Source: an uncultured Novosphingobium sp. (lineage in GTDB: Bacteria > Pseudomonadota > Alphaproteobacteria > Sphingomonadales > Sphingomonadaceae). From it: a DNA stretch of 59,748 nt. The position numbers were made by a program, and so were the translations under genes. Positions within the stretch are counted from its first letter, which is position 1. Each line of letters begins with the position of its first letter. Location: NCBI GenBank assembly GCA_937996535.1, contig CALKVF010000091.1, positions 1-59,748 of the forward strand. Reading direction: 5' to 3'. This document shows, piece by piece, positions 37,880 to 46,888 of the stretch. The notes under the pieces are model-generated. The model was given only the letters and a program-made list of their open reading frames with translations. It had not been told where the DNA came from and ran no database searches.

Positions 37880-37977
37880 TGGGATAGATTAACCGCAAAA
37901 TCGACATAATGCTAGAAAACAGGTGATGAAATCGCATGGCGGCTGGGGCAAATATGCCTCCAGCAACGGAGCCTGCC

Positions 37978-38253
37978 ATGATCGATCCCGCCAAGCTGTT
38001 TACCGACCATCCCGCCAGCGTGGGCGAAAGCTATGGCGAGCATCTGGTCATGGCCAGCGGGTTCGGGCTGCGGATGGTGGCGGGCGGGATTGCCTGCCTG
38101 CTCCACGGCCTGCTGCCGTTCCTGTTCGTGAAGACCGGCAGTATGCAGATCGCCGTGCTGCACGAGCGGATGGTCACCAACCGGCGGCGCAAGCCGCTGC
38201 CCGCGCCGCCAGTGGGAACGGCGCGCAACGCGCAACTCGATTTCGTAATCTAG
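37978..38253 (+). CDS. DUF6356 family small membrane protein
   Basis: A 91-aa protein: KLFTDHPASVGESYGEHLVMASGFGLRMVAGGIACLLHGLLPFLFVKTGS. The first part is a conserved capsule-like motif and the second one hydrophobic helix. This is the sphingomonad/alphaproteobacterial DUF6356 family of unknown function. ATG 37978 (MIDPAKLF) is chosen for homology to family starts and ACGGAG upstream. Divergent from the Lrp regulator. Confidence 0.8.
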   Translation: MIDPAKLFTDHPASVGESYGEHLVMASGFGLRMVAGGIACLLHGLLPFLFVKTGSMQIAVLHERMVTNRRRKPLPAPPVGTARNAQLDFVI

Positions 38254-38272
38254 GGTCCTTCGGGTCGCACCC

Positions 38273-39370
38273 CTAGAGCAGCAGCAGGGCAAACCCCAGC
38301 GACGCTGCAAAGCTGGCGAGTGTCGCGATCACCACGGGGATCGCCGCTCGCCAGCCCATTTCCAGCAGCAGGTCCATCCGGCTACGCATCGCAGTCGCGG
38401 TTACTGCCAGCAGCAGCAGCGCCTTTGATCCGGTGAGGCAGGCCTTGGTCGCTTCGGCCGGCAGGCTGACCAGGCTGTTGAGCGCGACCACGCCAAGGAA
38501 CGCGGTGATGAACCACGGCAGGGCCAGGCGGCGCCAGATCGGCTGGCCGGTGGCCGCGCCGTCCTGGCCGATGAACAGGCTGACCAGCACCACCACCGGG
38601 GCCAGCAGCGCCACGCGCGACAGCTTGACGATCGTCGCGTATCCGCCGGCGACATCGCTGAAGGCATAGCCCCCGCCGATCGCCTGAGCGACATCGTGGA
38701 TCGAGGCTCCGATCAGGAACCCGGCCTCGCGGTCGCTCAGCCCCAGCTCGCCCGCGAGCGCGGGATAGATCGACATGGCAAAGGCGCTGGCCAGCGAGAT
38801 GCCCACCAGGGTCAGTGCGAACTGCGCCTGGCTGACCCGGTTCTTGCCGATCACGCCATAGAGCGCGAGCGCGGCGCTGGCCCCGCAGATCGCGGTGGCT
38901 CCGCCCGCCAGGATTCCGGCATAGGAGGATTGGCCAAACAGCCGCGCGCCCAGCATCCCGGCGGCAAAGGTCACCGCCATGACCACCACCAGCGCGGCAA
39001 AGGGCGCGGCGCCCAGCGCGATGATCTGGCTGGCGGTGACTTGCAGTCCCAGCACGACGATCCCGATCCGCAGACAATTGCGCGAAGCAAAGTCGAGCCC
39101 GCGGTGCGTGCGCGGATCGGCCGAGATGAAATTGAGCGAGAGCCCGACGAGCAGGCCGAGCAGGATGATCGGGAAGCCGTAATGGTCCGACAGCCAGGCC
39201 GCTGCCGCTGCCGCGACCGCGCAGAGCGCGAGGCCCGGGAACAGGCCGTGGCGCTGCGCCGCGGCGGCATCGGCGTGTTCGGCCAGGTGCATTTCGCCGA
39301 ACAGGTCGCCGCCATTGGGCAGCGAGGCCCAGTCGATCGCGCGCGGCGGCCGCTTTGCCGATGCCTGCAT
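38273..39370 (-). CDS. YeiH family putative sulfate exporter
   Basis: A 365-aa membrane protein with about ten helices. GLLVGLSLNF, GIVVLGLQVTASQI, GATAICGASAALALYGVI, GASIHDVAQAIGGGYAFSD and the C-terminal MGWRAAIPVVI follow the YeiH/UPF0324 pattern, with duplicated halves. The substrate has been proposed as sulfate; this is not proven for the family. Transcribed separately from the GST gene upstream. Confidence 0.9.
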   Translation of the reverse strand: MQASAKRPPRAIDWASLPNGGDLFGEMHLAEHADAAAAQRHGLFPGLALCAVAAAAAAWLSDHYGFPIILLGLLVGLSLNFISADPRTHRGLDFASRNCLRIGIVVLGLQVTASQIIALGAAPFAALVVVMAVTFAAGMLGARLFGQSSYAGILAGGATAICGASAALALYGVIGKNRVSQAQFALTLVGISLASAFAMSIYPALAGELGLSDREAGFLIGASIHDVAQAIGGGYAFSDVAGGYATIVKLSRVALLAPVVVLVSLFIGQDGAATGQPIWRRLALPWFITAFLGVVALNSLVSLPAEATKACLTGSKALLLLAVTATAMRSRMDLLLEMGWRAAIPVVIATLASFAASLGFALLLL

Positions 39371-39383
39371 GTTGTGCTGTCCC

Positions 39384-39440
39384 CCCTGCCGTTTGCGCCC
39401 TTGTGCCGCATCTTGGCGGCCGATGCAAAGCGGCAGGGGG
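39384..39440 (-). terminator. Large hairpin between the LigE-like GST and the YeiH gene
   Basis: CCCCCTGCCG and CGGCAGGGGG are perfect 10-bp arms enclosing an inner GCATC/GATGC helix in the 78-bp gap 39371-39448. On the minus strand it follows the GST stop codon and precedes the YeiH start, so it probably ends the GST transcript. The T run is weak. Confidence 0.5.
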
Positions 39441-39448
39441 AGGAGCGG

Positions 39449-40282
39449 TTAGTCCTTGCCCGCGAGGCGCGCGGTTTCGGCCGAGGTCGAGGCCGGGCCG
39501 GTGTTGCGCTTGTTGAGCCCGAAATCGCGCGGGGTGCGCTCGAACGGCTCGGGATCGCCGGGGCGCGGCTGATAGCCGAACAGCGGGCTCATGCCCGGGA
39601 TGCGGCCCAGCCCGCCGAACAGGTCAAAGCCGCGCTCGATCCAGTCGCGCAGCGGCTCGTCGTCGGTCATCGGCGGCACGTCGGCCACGCTGGCGCACCA
39701 CAGGAACACGGCCAGCGCGCGGTAGTCAGCATAGTTGGGCTGATCGCCGCCCAGCCACTTGCGATCGCGCAGCAGCGCGCGCAGCGGTTCGAGTTCGGGC
39801 AGCACCTTGCCGAACACCTCTTCGCGGTCCTTGGCCATGTCCTCGACCGGCTGGCCCCACATGCGCAGGCGGCTTTCGGTGATGTAGCCGATGTCCTCGG
39901 GCTTGCAGCGATCGCGGTATTGCACCGCAAAGCAGCGCACCCACGGGCTCACCGCGGTCTTCCACAGCCAGCCTTCGAGGAATTCGACCAGCGGCTTGAG
40001 CGAGGGATCGGCGATCAGGGTCGGACGATCGGGATACTTGGCATCGAGGTGTTCCGCGATCAGCCAGGAATCGAGCACCCATTCGCCATCGTCGACGATC
40101 GCGGGCAGGCGTTCGCTGCGCCCGCCGGTGCGGTCCATGATCCCGGTGAAGCCGCCATCGACGACGTCGAGGTCAAACCCCTTGTGCTTGAGCGCATACT
40201 TGGTTGCCCAGACGAACGGGCTGGTGGTGCAGCCGCTGGCGTGTTGGAGATCGTAGAAGGTAATCGTGTTGTTCTGGGCCAT
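39449..40282 (-). CDS. LigE-type glutathione S-transferase (beta-etherase family)
   Basis: A 277-aa GST that reads like LigE/LigP of Sphingobium. Opening NNTITFYDLQ.ASGCT.SPFVW, then TKYALKHKGFDLDVV, GGFTGI, RTGGRSERLPAIVDDGEW, VLDSW and IAEHLDAKYPDRP form the N-terminal thioredoxin domain. The C-terminal helical domain has KWLGGDQPNYADYRALAVFLW and RGFDLFGGLGR.PGM.PLFG. LigE enzymes use glutathione to cleave the beta-aryl ether of lignin-derived alpha-keto compounds in a stereospecific way. Family membership is from recall of LigE, not a search. It is divergent from the operon at 40412-44633. Confidence 0.85.
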   Translation of the reverse strand: MAQNNTITFYDLQHASGCTTSPFVWATKYALKHKGFDLDVVDGGFTGIMDRTGGRSERLPAIVDDGEWVLDSWLIAEHLDAKYPDRPTLIADPSLKPLVEFLEGWLWKTAVSPWVRCFAVQYRDRCKPEDIGYITESRLRMWGQPVEDMAKDREEVFGKVLPELEPLRALLRDRKWLGGDQPNYADYRALAVFLWCASVADVPPMTDDEPLRDWIERGFDLFGGLGRIPGMSPLFGYQPRPGDPEPFERTPRDFGLNKRNTGPASTSAETARLAGKD

Positions 40283-40411
40283 GCTGATCCTCTCCGGCCG
40301 GCGTTATGGTGCCGTTTGTCTGGGGTTGGGGCGGGCAGATAGCGCTTGCGCTTTGCCGTGCCTGTGGCAAGAATAGGCGTAATAACTTACAATTTCCAGA
40401 GAGGATGTGCG

Positions 40412-40957
40412 ATGCGGCAACTCGGGTGGGGCCAGGCGCTCGGCAGCGTGGCGCAGCTGGCCTATGTCGTCGAGGATCTCGACGCGGCGATTGACCATTG
40501 CATCCGCGATCTGGGCGCTGGCCCGTTCTTCGTGATCGACCACTTCCTCCAGCCCGGCGCGCAGACCTATCGCGGCGCGCCCAGCCAGGCCGATATGCGC
40601 ATCGCCATGGGTTTTGCCGGGCAGACCTGGCTGGAACTGATCCAGCCGCTTGACGATCACCCCTCGATCTACCGCGAAGTGATCGAGCAGCGCGGCTATG
40701 GCCTGCACCATCACGGCATCGCCCTTGCCGACGTCGAAGCCGCGCGGGCCGACTATCTCTCGCGCGGCTGGAGCGAATGTTTCCGCTCGCCGGTGCCGAC
40801 GGGGGGCGATGTGATCTTTCTGGAAAACGGCCACGCCGCCGCGCCCTGCTTCATCGAGCTGTTGCCGGTGAGCGAGGCGATGGACGCCCATTTCACCAGC
40901 TTCTGGCGCGCCGCGCAGGGCTGGGACGGGGCGGACCCGGTGCGGCCCTTCATCTAA
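40412..40957 (+). CDS. VOC (glyoxalase/bleomycin-resistance-fold) family protein
   Basis: A 181-aa protein. VAQLAYVVEDLDAAIDHCIRDLGAGPFFVIDHF (~13-45) and GYGLHHHGIALADVEAARADYLSRGW (~94-119) are the two betaalphabetabetabeta modules of the VOC fold. Metal-ligand candidates are in HHHG and in CFIELLPVSE. It could be a dioxygenase, isomerase/epimerase or lyase acting on aromatic or CoA intermediates. ATG 40412 follows GAGAGGA. First gene of an operon with MFS, cupin, SDR and Zn-ADH. Confidence 0.85.
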   Translation: MRQLGWGQALGSVAQLAYVVEDLDAAIDHCIRDLGAGPFFVIDHFLQPGAQTYRGAPSQADMRIAMGFAGQTWLELIQPLDDHPSIYREVIEQRGYGLHHHGIALADVEAARADYLSRGWSECFRSPVPTGGDVIFLENGHAAAPCFIELLPVSEAMDAHFTSFWRAAQGWDGADPVRPFI

Positions 40958-41005
40958 GGCAATCACGCCGAGCCCAAAGGGCCGGCCATAGGGGGAGAGA
41001 ATGTC

Positions 41006-42241
41006 ATGCAGCAGGCGCAAGCCAAAGGCAGCGCGGCCTACCAGTTCTGGCTGGTGGTGCTGCTCAGCCTCAATTTCGGGATCGTGTTCTTCGACCGTCA
41101 GGCGACGAACTTCCTGATGCCCTTCATCCAGCCCGACCTGCAGCTCAGCAATACCGAGGTCGGGATCATCAGCGCCGCGCTGTCGCTGACCTGGGCGCTC
41201 TCGGGCTTTTTCGTCGGCGGGCTGTCTGACCGGCTGGGATCGAAAAAGCCGGTGCTGGTGCTGGCCACGATTGCCTTCTGCGTGTGTTCGGCGCTGACCG
41301 GGGCGGTTGCCTCGTTCGTGCTGCTGCTCGCGGCGCGGCTGCTGATGGGGGCCTGTGAAGGCGGGATCATGCCGATCAGCCACTCGATGATCGTTGCCGA
41401 AGTCGCACCCGAGCGGCGCGGGCTGGCAATGGGCGTGGGGCAGAACCTCGGCTCCAACCTGCTGGGCTCCACCCTGGCGCCGCTGGTGCTGGTGCCGATC
41501 GCGCTGGCCTGGTCCTGGCGCGAGGGGTTCTATTTCGCGGCGCTGCCGGGCCTGTTCACTGCCGCGCTGGTGTGGTTCACCCTGCGCGAGCCGCCGCAGA
41601 CCGACGCCGTCGAGGATCGCCCGCGCGTGACCCTGCGCGAGGCGCTGGCCAACCGCAATGTCGCGCTGTGCACGATCATCGCGGTGCTGATGGTGCCCTA
41701 TCTGGTCGTGTGCTGGGCCTTCATGCCGCTGTATCTTACCCAGGTGCGCCACTTCGCGCCCGAGACGATGGGCGGGCTGATGGCGGTGCTGGGCGTGTCG
41801 GCCGGGGTGGGCTCGTTCATCGTGCCCGCGCTGTCGGATGCCTGGGGTCGCCGGCCGGTGATGGCGGGCTTTGCTTTCCTCGGCGTGATCCTGCCGCTTG
41901 GCGCGCTCTATTACACCGGGCCGACCTGGGGGCTGGCAGCGATCTTCTTCGTCGGCTGGGGGCTCAACGGGGTGTTCCCGCTGTTCATGGCCACGGTTCC
42001 GTCTGAATCGGTCGATCCGCGGCTCGCCGCGACGCTCACGGGCATGGTCATGGGCACCGGTGAAGTGCTGGGCGGCGTGCTCAGCCCGCTGGGCGCCGGC
42101 GTCGCGGCCGATCACTGGGGGCTGGGCGCTCCGCTGTGGATCATGCTGGGGCTCACCGTGCTGGGCGGGATCGTTGCCCTTGGCCTGACCGAAACCGCGC
42201 CGCGCGTGCTGGCGCGGCGCACCACCGCACCTACCAACTGA
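41006..42241 (+). CDS. MFS transporter
   Basis: A 411-aa, 12-helix major-facilitator protein. The loop 2-3 signature is GGLSDRLGSKKPVL and the mid-loop is LREPPQTDAVEDRPR. FDRQATNFLMPFIQPDL in helix 1 resembles the anion:cation symporter (aromatic acid/hexuronate) branch. It probably imports the acidic or aromatic substrate of the surrounding catabolic genes. It sits between the VOC and cupin genes, all on the plus strand. Confidence 0.92.
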   Translation: MQQAQAKGSAAYQFWLVVLLSLNFGIVFFDRQATNFLMPFIQPDLQLSNTEVGIISAALSLTWALSGFFVGGLSDRLGSKKPVLVLATIAFCVCSALTGAVASFVLLLAARLLMGACEGGIMPISHSMIVAEVAPERRGLAMGVGQNLGSNLLGSTLAPLVLVPIALAWSWREGFYFAALPGLFTAALVWFTLREPPQTDAVEDRPRVTLREALANRNVALCTIIAVLMVPYLVVCWAFMPLYLTQVRHFAPETMGGLMAVLGVSAGVGSFIVPALSDAWGRRPVMAGFAFLGVILPLGALYYTGPTWGLAAIFFVGWGLNGVFPLFMATVPSESVDPRLAATLTGMVMGTGEVLGGVLSPLGAGVAADHWGLGAPLWIMLGLTVLGGIVALGLTETAPRVLARRTTAPTN

Positions 42242-42262
42242 TACTAGAACGGGAGAGTTACC

Positions 42263-42799
42263 ATGACCAAGATGACCGCACCGCCATCAAGCCTGGCCCA
42301 GATCGTCAACGTGCCGTTCGCGCAGCGCGCGCTGGTGGAAAAGTACAGCCCGGGCGGGCGCTACATCGACGCGCAGAGCGATGTCGACAGCCCCTGGGTG
42401 CCGTTTGGCGACAACGCTGCGATCAAGCATCTGGCCTTTGACGTGCGCACCGGGATCTTCTCGAACATCCTGTGGGTGAAGGGCCCCGGCGCGATCGGCA
42501 CCCACCTGCATCGCGGCACGATCATGATGGTCTGCCTCGAAGGGTCGGTGCGCTATCTCGAATACGATTGGGTGTCCTCGCCGGGCGGGCTGATCCTCGA
42601 AGTGCCGGGTGAAAGCCACACCCTCGTCACCGACCATCCCGAAGGCGTGAAGCTGTTCGGCTGGATGCAGGGGCCGATCGAGTTCTACGACGAAAACGCC
42701 CAGTTCGTGATGACCGCTGACGTGTGGTGGTTCATGGAACACTACGAAAACCACTGCAAGGAACACGGCATTCCGATCAACCCGAAGCTCTACCTGTGA
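42263..42799 (+). CDS. 2,4'-dihydroxyacetophenone dioxygenase family cupin
   Basis: A 178-aa cupin. H81 and H83 (GTHLHRGTIMMV) and H119 (GESHTLV) match the spacing of the three iron-binding histidines of 2,4'-dihydroxyacetophenone dioxygenase (recalled as His76, His78 and His114, a constant +5 offset). That enzyme uses Fe and O2 to cut the C-C bond next to the ketone of an aryl hydroxymethyl ketone, giving an aryl carboxylate and formate. In this operon the natural substrate may be a ring-substituted analogue. The stop codon overlaps the next gene's GTG start (GTGA). Confidence 0.85.
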   Translation: MTKMTAPPSSLAQIVNVPFAQRALVEKYSPGGRYIDAQSDVDSPWVPFGDNAAIKHLAFDVRTGIFSNILWVKGPGAIGTHLHRGTIMMVCLEGSVRYLEYDWVSSPGGLILEVPGESHTLVTDHPEGVKLFGWMQGPIEFYDENAQFVMTADVWWFMEHYENHCKEHGIPINPKLYL

Positions 42800-43632
42800 G
42801 CGGGCCGGCGTCCACTCTCGCCCAGTTCGACGTGGCTGGGCGCTCGGCGCTGGTTACGGGGGCGGCCTCGGGCCTTGGCCTCGCCTTTGCCGAGGTGATG
42901 GCCGAGGCCGGGGCCCGCGTGACCCTGACCGACATCGACGGTGACGGCGCCGAGCGCGAGGCCGAACGGCTGCGCGCCACCGGGATGCAGGCACGCGCCG
43001 CCCGGCTCGACGTGACCGACCGCGCGGCCTGCGCCAGCGTGTTCGATGGCCACGCCGCCGCCTATGGCGGGCTCGACGTGTGCTTTGCCAATGCGGGTCT
43101 GGGCGAAGGGCCGGGCTTCGTGGCGCCTGATGGCAGCAGGGTGCCCGATGGCCAGGTCGATACCTATGACGATGCGCTGTGGGATCGGTCGATCGCAATC
43201 AACCTCACCGGCTCCTACAACACCATGCGCAATGCCGCACGGCTGATGAAGGCAGGTGGAAAGGGCGGCTCGATCATCGCGACGGCGTCCAACGCCGGGC
43301 TGATCCTCGAACCGATCGTGCCGATGCCCTACCACCCGGCCAAGGCGGGCGTGCTGCACATGGTGCGGGCGCTGGCGCTGGAGCTGGCGAAGTTCCGCAT
43401 CCGGGTCAACGCGATCGCGCCGGGGCCGTTCGTCACCAATATCGGTGGCGGCTGGGCCAAGAAGGATCCGGCGGTGCGCAAGGCCTTCGATGCCACGATC
43501 CCGCTGGGCGGCATGGCCGAAACCCATCAGATCAAGCCGCTGGCGCTGCTGCTGGCCTCGGACGCGTCAAGTTACATGACCGGGGGCACGATGCTGATCG
43601 ATGGCGGTGTGGCGCTGGGCGCACCGAAGTGA
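42796..43632 (+). CDS. Short-chain dehydrogenase/reductase (SDR)
   Basis: A 278-aa classical SDR. Cofactor motif VTGAASGLG (~20-28) with Asp in TLTDIDG predicts NAD(H). NAG in FANAGLG, catalytic Ser in ATASNAG and YHPAK (YxxxK) follow. The insertion APDGSRVPDGQVDTYDD (~103-119) is longer than in most SDRs. GTG 42796 overlaps the cupin stop by 4 bp, and its own stop overlaps the next gene, so translation is coupled. It probably oxidises or reduces a secondary alcohol/ketone intermediate. Confidence 0.88.
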   Translation: MSGPASTLAQFDVAGRSALVTGAASGLGLAFAEVMAEAGARVTLTDIDGDGAEREAERLRATGMQARAARLDVTDRAACASVFDGHAAAYGGLDVCFANAGLGEGPGFVAPDGSRVPDGQVDTYDDALWDRSIAINLTGSYNTMRNAARLMKAGGKGGSIIATASNAGLILEPIVPMPYHPAKAGVLHMVRALALELAKFRIRVNAIAPGPFVTNIGGGWAKKDPAVRKAFDATIPLGGMAETHQIKPLALLLASDASSYMTGGTMLIDGGVALGAPK

Positions 43633-44633
43633 AGGCGGCGCGCTTTACCGGGCTGCATCAGCCGCTGGTGGTCGAGGATCTCGCTGATCCGACGCCGCTG
43701 GCGGGTGAGGTGGTGGTCAAGGTGGCGCGCTGCGGGATCTGCGGCAGCGACCTGCATATGGCCGAGGACGCCGCCTTCGGCGCCTGCCCCGGTGATGTCT
43801 TCGGGCACGAGTTCGCGGGCGAGGTCGTGGCGCTGGGCAAGGGGGCCGAAGGCCTCGCGCTTGGCGATCTCGTCTCGGTCATTCCGCTCAAAAGCTGCGG
43901 CACCTGCGCGCATTGTCTGGCGGGCGAAGTGCAATGGTGCGCCGCCTTCGGGCTGCAGGGCGGGGGCTATGCCGAATATGCCGTGACCCGTCCCAACCAG
44001 TGCGTGCGGCTGCCGCAATCGGCGAGCCTAGCCGATGGCGCGATCATCGAGCCCTTGGCCGTGGCGCTCCACGGGTTGCGGCTCTCGGGGCTTGCGCCGG
44101 GTGACAATGTGCTGGTGCTGGGGGCGGGGCCGATCGGCCTCGCCGTGGCGTTCTGGGCGCGGCGCATGGGCGCGGCGCGCGTGGTGGTGCAGGACATCGC
44201 CGATTGGCAGAGCGCGCGCGCCTTGCAGATGGGCGCCGATGGCTTCGTGGTCGATCCCGCCGATCCGGTGGGCGGCAGTGACCGCGCCTTTGGCGGGGCG
44301 AAGGCCGATGTGGTGTTCGAATGCGTCGGTGTTCCGGGGCTGATTGCCCAGGCGGTCAGCCAGGTGCGCAATCGCGGCACGGTGCTGCTGCTCGGCCTGT
44401 GCACCCGGCCCGATACGATCGACACCTTCGCCATGCTGCAAAAGGAAGTGCGGCTGGTGACCTCGGCGTTCTTCACGCGCGCCGATTTCGAGGATGCGCT
44501 CGATGCGCTGAGCGCCGGGGCGGTTGAGCCGCGCGCAATGATCAGCGGCACGATTGCCCTCGCGGAGGTGCCGCAGATGTTTGAAAGCCTCAAGACCCGC
44601 ACCAGCCAGTGCAAGGTGCTGATCGCGCCCTGA
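43629..44633 (+). CDS. Zinc-dependent medium-chain alcohol dehydrogenase
   Basis: A 334-aa MDR enzyme. Catalytic zinc ligands are C38 (GICGSDLH), H60 and E61 (FGHEF). Structural zinc cysteines C90, C93, C96 and C104 (CGTCAHC...C) are all present. The Rossmann motif is VLGAGPIGLA. It belongs to the sorbitol/threonine/butanediol dehydrogenase branch, oxidising a secondary alcohol with NAD(P). GTG 43629 overlaps the SDR stop. Last gene of the operon, followed by a strong bidirectional terminator. Confidence 0.9.
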   Translation: MKAARFTGLHQPLVVEDLADPTPLAGEVVVKVARCGICGSDLHMAEDAAFGACPGDVFGHEFAGEVVALGKGAEGLALGDLVSVIPLKSCGTCAHCLAGEVQWCAAFGLQGGGYAEYAVTRPNQCVRLPQSASLADGAIIEPLAVALHGLRLSGLAPGDNVLVLGAGPIGLAVAFWARRMGAARVVVQDIADWQSARALQMGADGFVVDPADPVGGSDRAFGGAKADVVFECVGVPGLIAQAVSQVRNRGTVLLLGLCTRPDTIDTFAMLQKEVRLVTSAFFTRADFEDALDALSAGAVEPRAMISGTIALAEVPQMFESLKTRTSQCKVLIAP

Positions 44634-44658
44634 CGCGGCGGTGGCTGGGGACATAGAG

Positions 44659-44690
44659 AAGGGCGCGGGAACCGAAGTTCCCGCGCCCTT
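44659..44690. terminator. Bidirectional rho-independent terminator
   Basis: AAGGGCGCGGGAAC (44659-44672) and GTTCCCGCGCCCTT (44677-44690) form a perfect 14-bp stem with loop CGAA, followed by T-rich sequence on the plus strand and preceded by CTCT/A-rich sequence serving the other side. It separates the convergent Zn-ADH and PQQ dehydrogenase genes. Confidence 0.85.
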
Positions 44691-44723
44691 TCTTGTGGCC
44701 GCCGAGGGGCAGGCCGCCGGGGG

Positions 44724-46835
44724 TTACTTGTCCCCCAGCGCCTTGTCCTCGTTGGCGCGCTTGATCAGGTACTGGCGGATGTCCTCGACGTCTTCAGGCT
44801 TGAAGACCGACTTGAACGAAACCATGCCCTTGGGGTGGTCGCTCTGCATCAGCACCCCGTCGAGCACCACCGCGCGGATCCCTTCGGCAGCGCCGATATA
44901 GGCCGAGTGGCGCAGATCCGGGTTGAGCGCGCCGCCCAGTGCCGCGTCACCGTGGCAGACCGCGCAGTAGCGGGCGAAGTTGTTCGCGCCGCGCGCCACC
45001 TGTTCGGGGGTGCCGGTGAAGGCCGGGGGATCGAGCGGCAGGGCAGCCAGCGGCTTCATCGCCGGCAGCTGGCCCTTGGCGCCCAGCTTGAACACCAGCA
45101 GGCGACTGACGTTCTGCGCGGCGGCCGACTTCTTGGCGACGATACCCGTGGCGATATCCCACACGCCGCCCCAGCCGGCCATGATCGCGACATACTGCTC
45201 GCCATCGACCATGTAGGTGATCGGGGCGGCAATGACGCCGGTCTGGGTCGGGAAGGACCACAGCTTGGTGCCCTTGTCGGCGCTATAGGCCACGAAGTAG
45301 CCATCGGCATTGCCCTGGAACACCAGGTTGCCCGCGGTGGCCAGCGTGCCGCCGTTCCATGGACCGGTGTGGGTCACGCGCCAGGCTTCGGCCTGCTTGA
45401 CCGGATCCCACGCGATCAGCGCGCCGGTGGTTGCAGCCTTGGCGCCTTCGCGCACGGCCTTGTCGGCAGGAGCGGCAGTCAGCGCGCCGTCCATCGCGGT
45501 CTGGAACCCGATGTCCGAAGGCTTCCAGCCCTTGGCCGCTGCATAGGGCATCGCCGCGAGGTTGGCCGGGATATAGACCAGGCCGGCCTTGGGGCTGAAG
45601 CTCATCGGCTGCCAGCTATGCGCACCGCCCGCGCCCGGGACCGAGAGGAACGGCTTGCCGGTCTGCTCGTACTTGGCTTCGGGGTTGATCGCCGGGCGCC
45701 CGGTCTTGGGATCGATGCCGGTGGTCCAGGTCTGCGGCGCGAACGGCTTGGCCGAGAGGAATTCCCCGGACTTGGCGTCGAGCACGTAGAAGTAGGCGTT
45801 CTTGGGCGCGTGCATCACCACGTGGCGCTTCTGCCCGTTCACGTCGATATCGGCGACCGTGATCTGCGCGTCGCTGTCATAGTCCCACCGGTCTTCCGGG
45901 GTTTCCTGGAAGTGCCACTTGTATTCGCCGGTATCGGCATCGATCGCGACGATCGACGAGGTGTAGAGGCTGTCACCCGCGCGGCCGTTGGCGGCCGGGT
46001 TCCACGGCTCGGCATTGCCGGTGCCGAAGAACACGAGGTTGGTGGCCGGATCGTAGGTGATCGAATCCCACACGGTGCCGCCACCGCCCAGTTCCCACCA
46101 CTTGGAATTGCCCCAGGTCTTGGCGGCAGCTTCCATGGCCTTGTTCTCGAAGCCCTTTTCGGGGTTGCCGGGAACGGTGTGGAACTTCCACAGTTCTTCG
46201 CCGGTCTGCGGATCATAGGCGGCGAGATAGCCGCGCGCCTTGTATTCCGCGCCGCCCGAGCCGAGCAGGATCTTGCCCTTGGCCACGCGCGGGGCGCCGG
46301 TGATGGTGTAGTTCTGCTGATCGGGAACGACGACCTTTTCGAACACGACCTTGCCGGTCTTCTGTTCGAGCGCGACGAGGCGCCCGTCGAGCGTGCCGAC
46401 ATAGACCTTGTCGCCATAGAGCGCGACGCCGCGGTTCACCGCGTCGCAGCAGGCGCGAACCAGCGTGTCGCGGGGCACCTTGGGGTCATAGGACCACTTG
46501 AGCGCGCCGGTCTTGGCGTCGAACGCCTTGACCATCGACCAGGCGGTCGAGACGTAGAGCACGCCGTCGTGCATCAGCGGGGTGGCTTCCTGCCCGCGCG
46601 CGGTTTCCAGATCGGCCGACCAGGCCAGGCCCAGCTGGGCGGCGTTCTGGTCGGTGATCTGGGTCAGCGCCGAGAAGCGCTTTTCGTTGTAGTCACCGCC
46701 ATAGGTCAGCCATTCGCCTTCCGGCGGATTGGCGATCATGGCATCGGTGACGCCTTCGGTCACCGGCGGTGACTGGTGCTTGCCGCAGGCGGCGAGCGGC
46801 AACAGCGCGGCAAGCGCCAAGACCCTCAAACGCAT
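44724..46835 (-). CDS. PQQ-dependent quinohemoprotein alcohol dehydrogenase, lipoprotein
   Basis: A 703-aa protein: lipobox LAAC (Cys17), eight-bladed propeller with tryptophan-docking repeats, and C-terminal cytochrome c (CAVCH 624-628). The vicinal disulfide is Cys129-Cys130 (RACCD). Metal/PQQ ligands are Glu197 (GGAEYKARG), Asn274 (GTGNAEPWN) and catalytic Asp318 in WDYD. Asp320, two residues on, is the extra Asp associated with lanthanide-dependent enzymes (XoxF, PedH). It oxidises primary alcohols in the periplasm and passes electrons through its heme. It lies 53 bp after the acyl-CoA synthetase gene, probably in the GST-GST-synthetase transcript. Confidence 0.92.
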   Translation of the reverse strand: MRLRVLALAALLPLAACGKHQSPPVTEGVTDAMIANPPEGEWLTYGGDYNEKRFSALTQITDQNAAQLGLAWSADLETARGQEATPLMHDGVLYVSTAWSMVKAFDAKTGALKWSYDPKVPRDTLVRACCDAVNRGVALYGDKVYVGTLDGRLVALEQKTGKVVFEKVVVPDQQNYTITGAPRVAKGKILLGSGGAEYKARGYLAAYDPQTGEELWKFHTVPGNPEKGFENKAMEAAAKTWGNSKWWELGGGGTVWDSITYDPATNLVFFGTGNAEPWNPAANGRAGDSLYTSSIVAIDADTGEYKWHFQETPEDRWDYDSDAQITVADIDVNGQKRHVVMHAPKNAYFYVLDAKSGEFLSAKPFAPQTWTTGIDPKTGRPAINPEAKYEQTGKPFLSVPGAGGAHSWQPMSFSPKAGLVYIPANLAAMPYAAAKGWKPSDIGFQTAMDGALTAAPADKAVREGAKAATTGALIAWDPVKQAEAWRVTHTGPWNGGTLATAGNLVFQGNADGYFVAYSADKGTKLWSFPTQTGVIAAPITYMVDGEQYVAIMAGWGGVWDIATGIVAKKSAAAQNVSRLLVFKLGAKGQLPAMKPLAALPLDPPAFTGTPEQVARGANNFARYCAVCHGDAALGGALNPDLRHSAYIGAAEGIRAVVLDGVLMQSDHPKGMVSFKSVFKPEDVEDIRQYLIKRANEDKALGDK

Positions 46836-46888
46836 TTAAAACCCCTCTCCAATTCAAGATCCCGCAACCCTCTTACCGGGAAGTCAGG

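Noticed and set aside
40304..42115. Minus-strand open frame of 603 codons across VOC and MFS genes
   Set aside because: Low-complexity Gln/Arg/His-rich translation with no motif; the plus-strand genes are well supported.
44835..46772. Plus-strand open frame of 645 codons opposite the first PQQ dehydrogenase
   Set aside because: Antisense shadow of a gene with clear PQQ and heme signatures.
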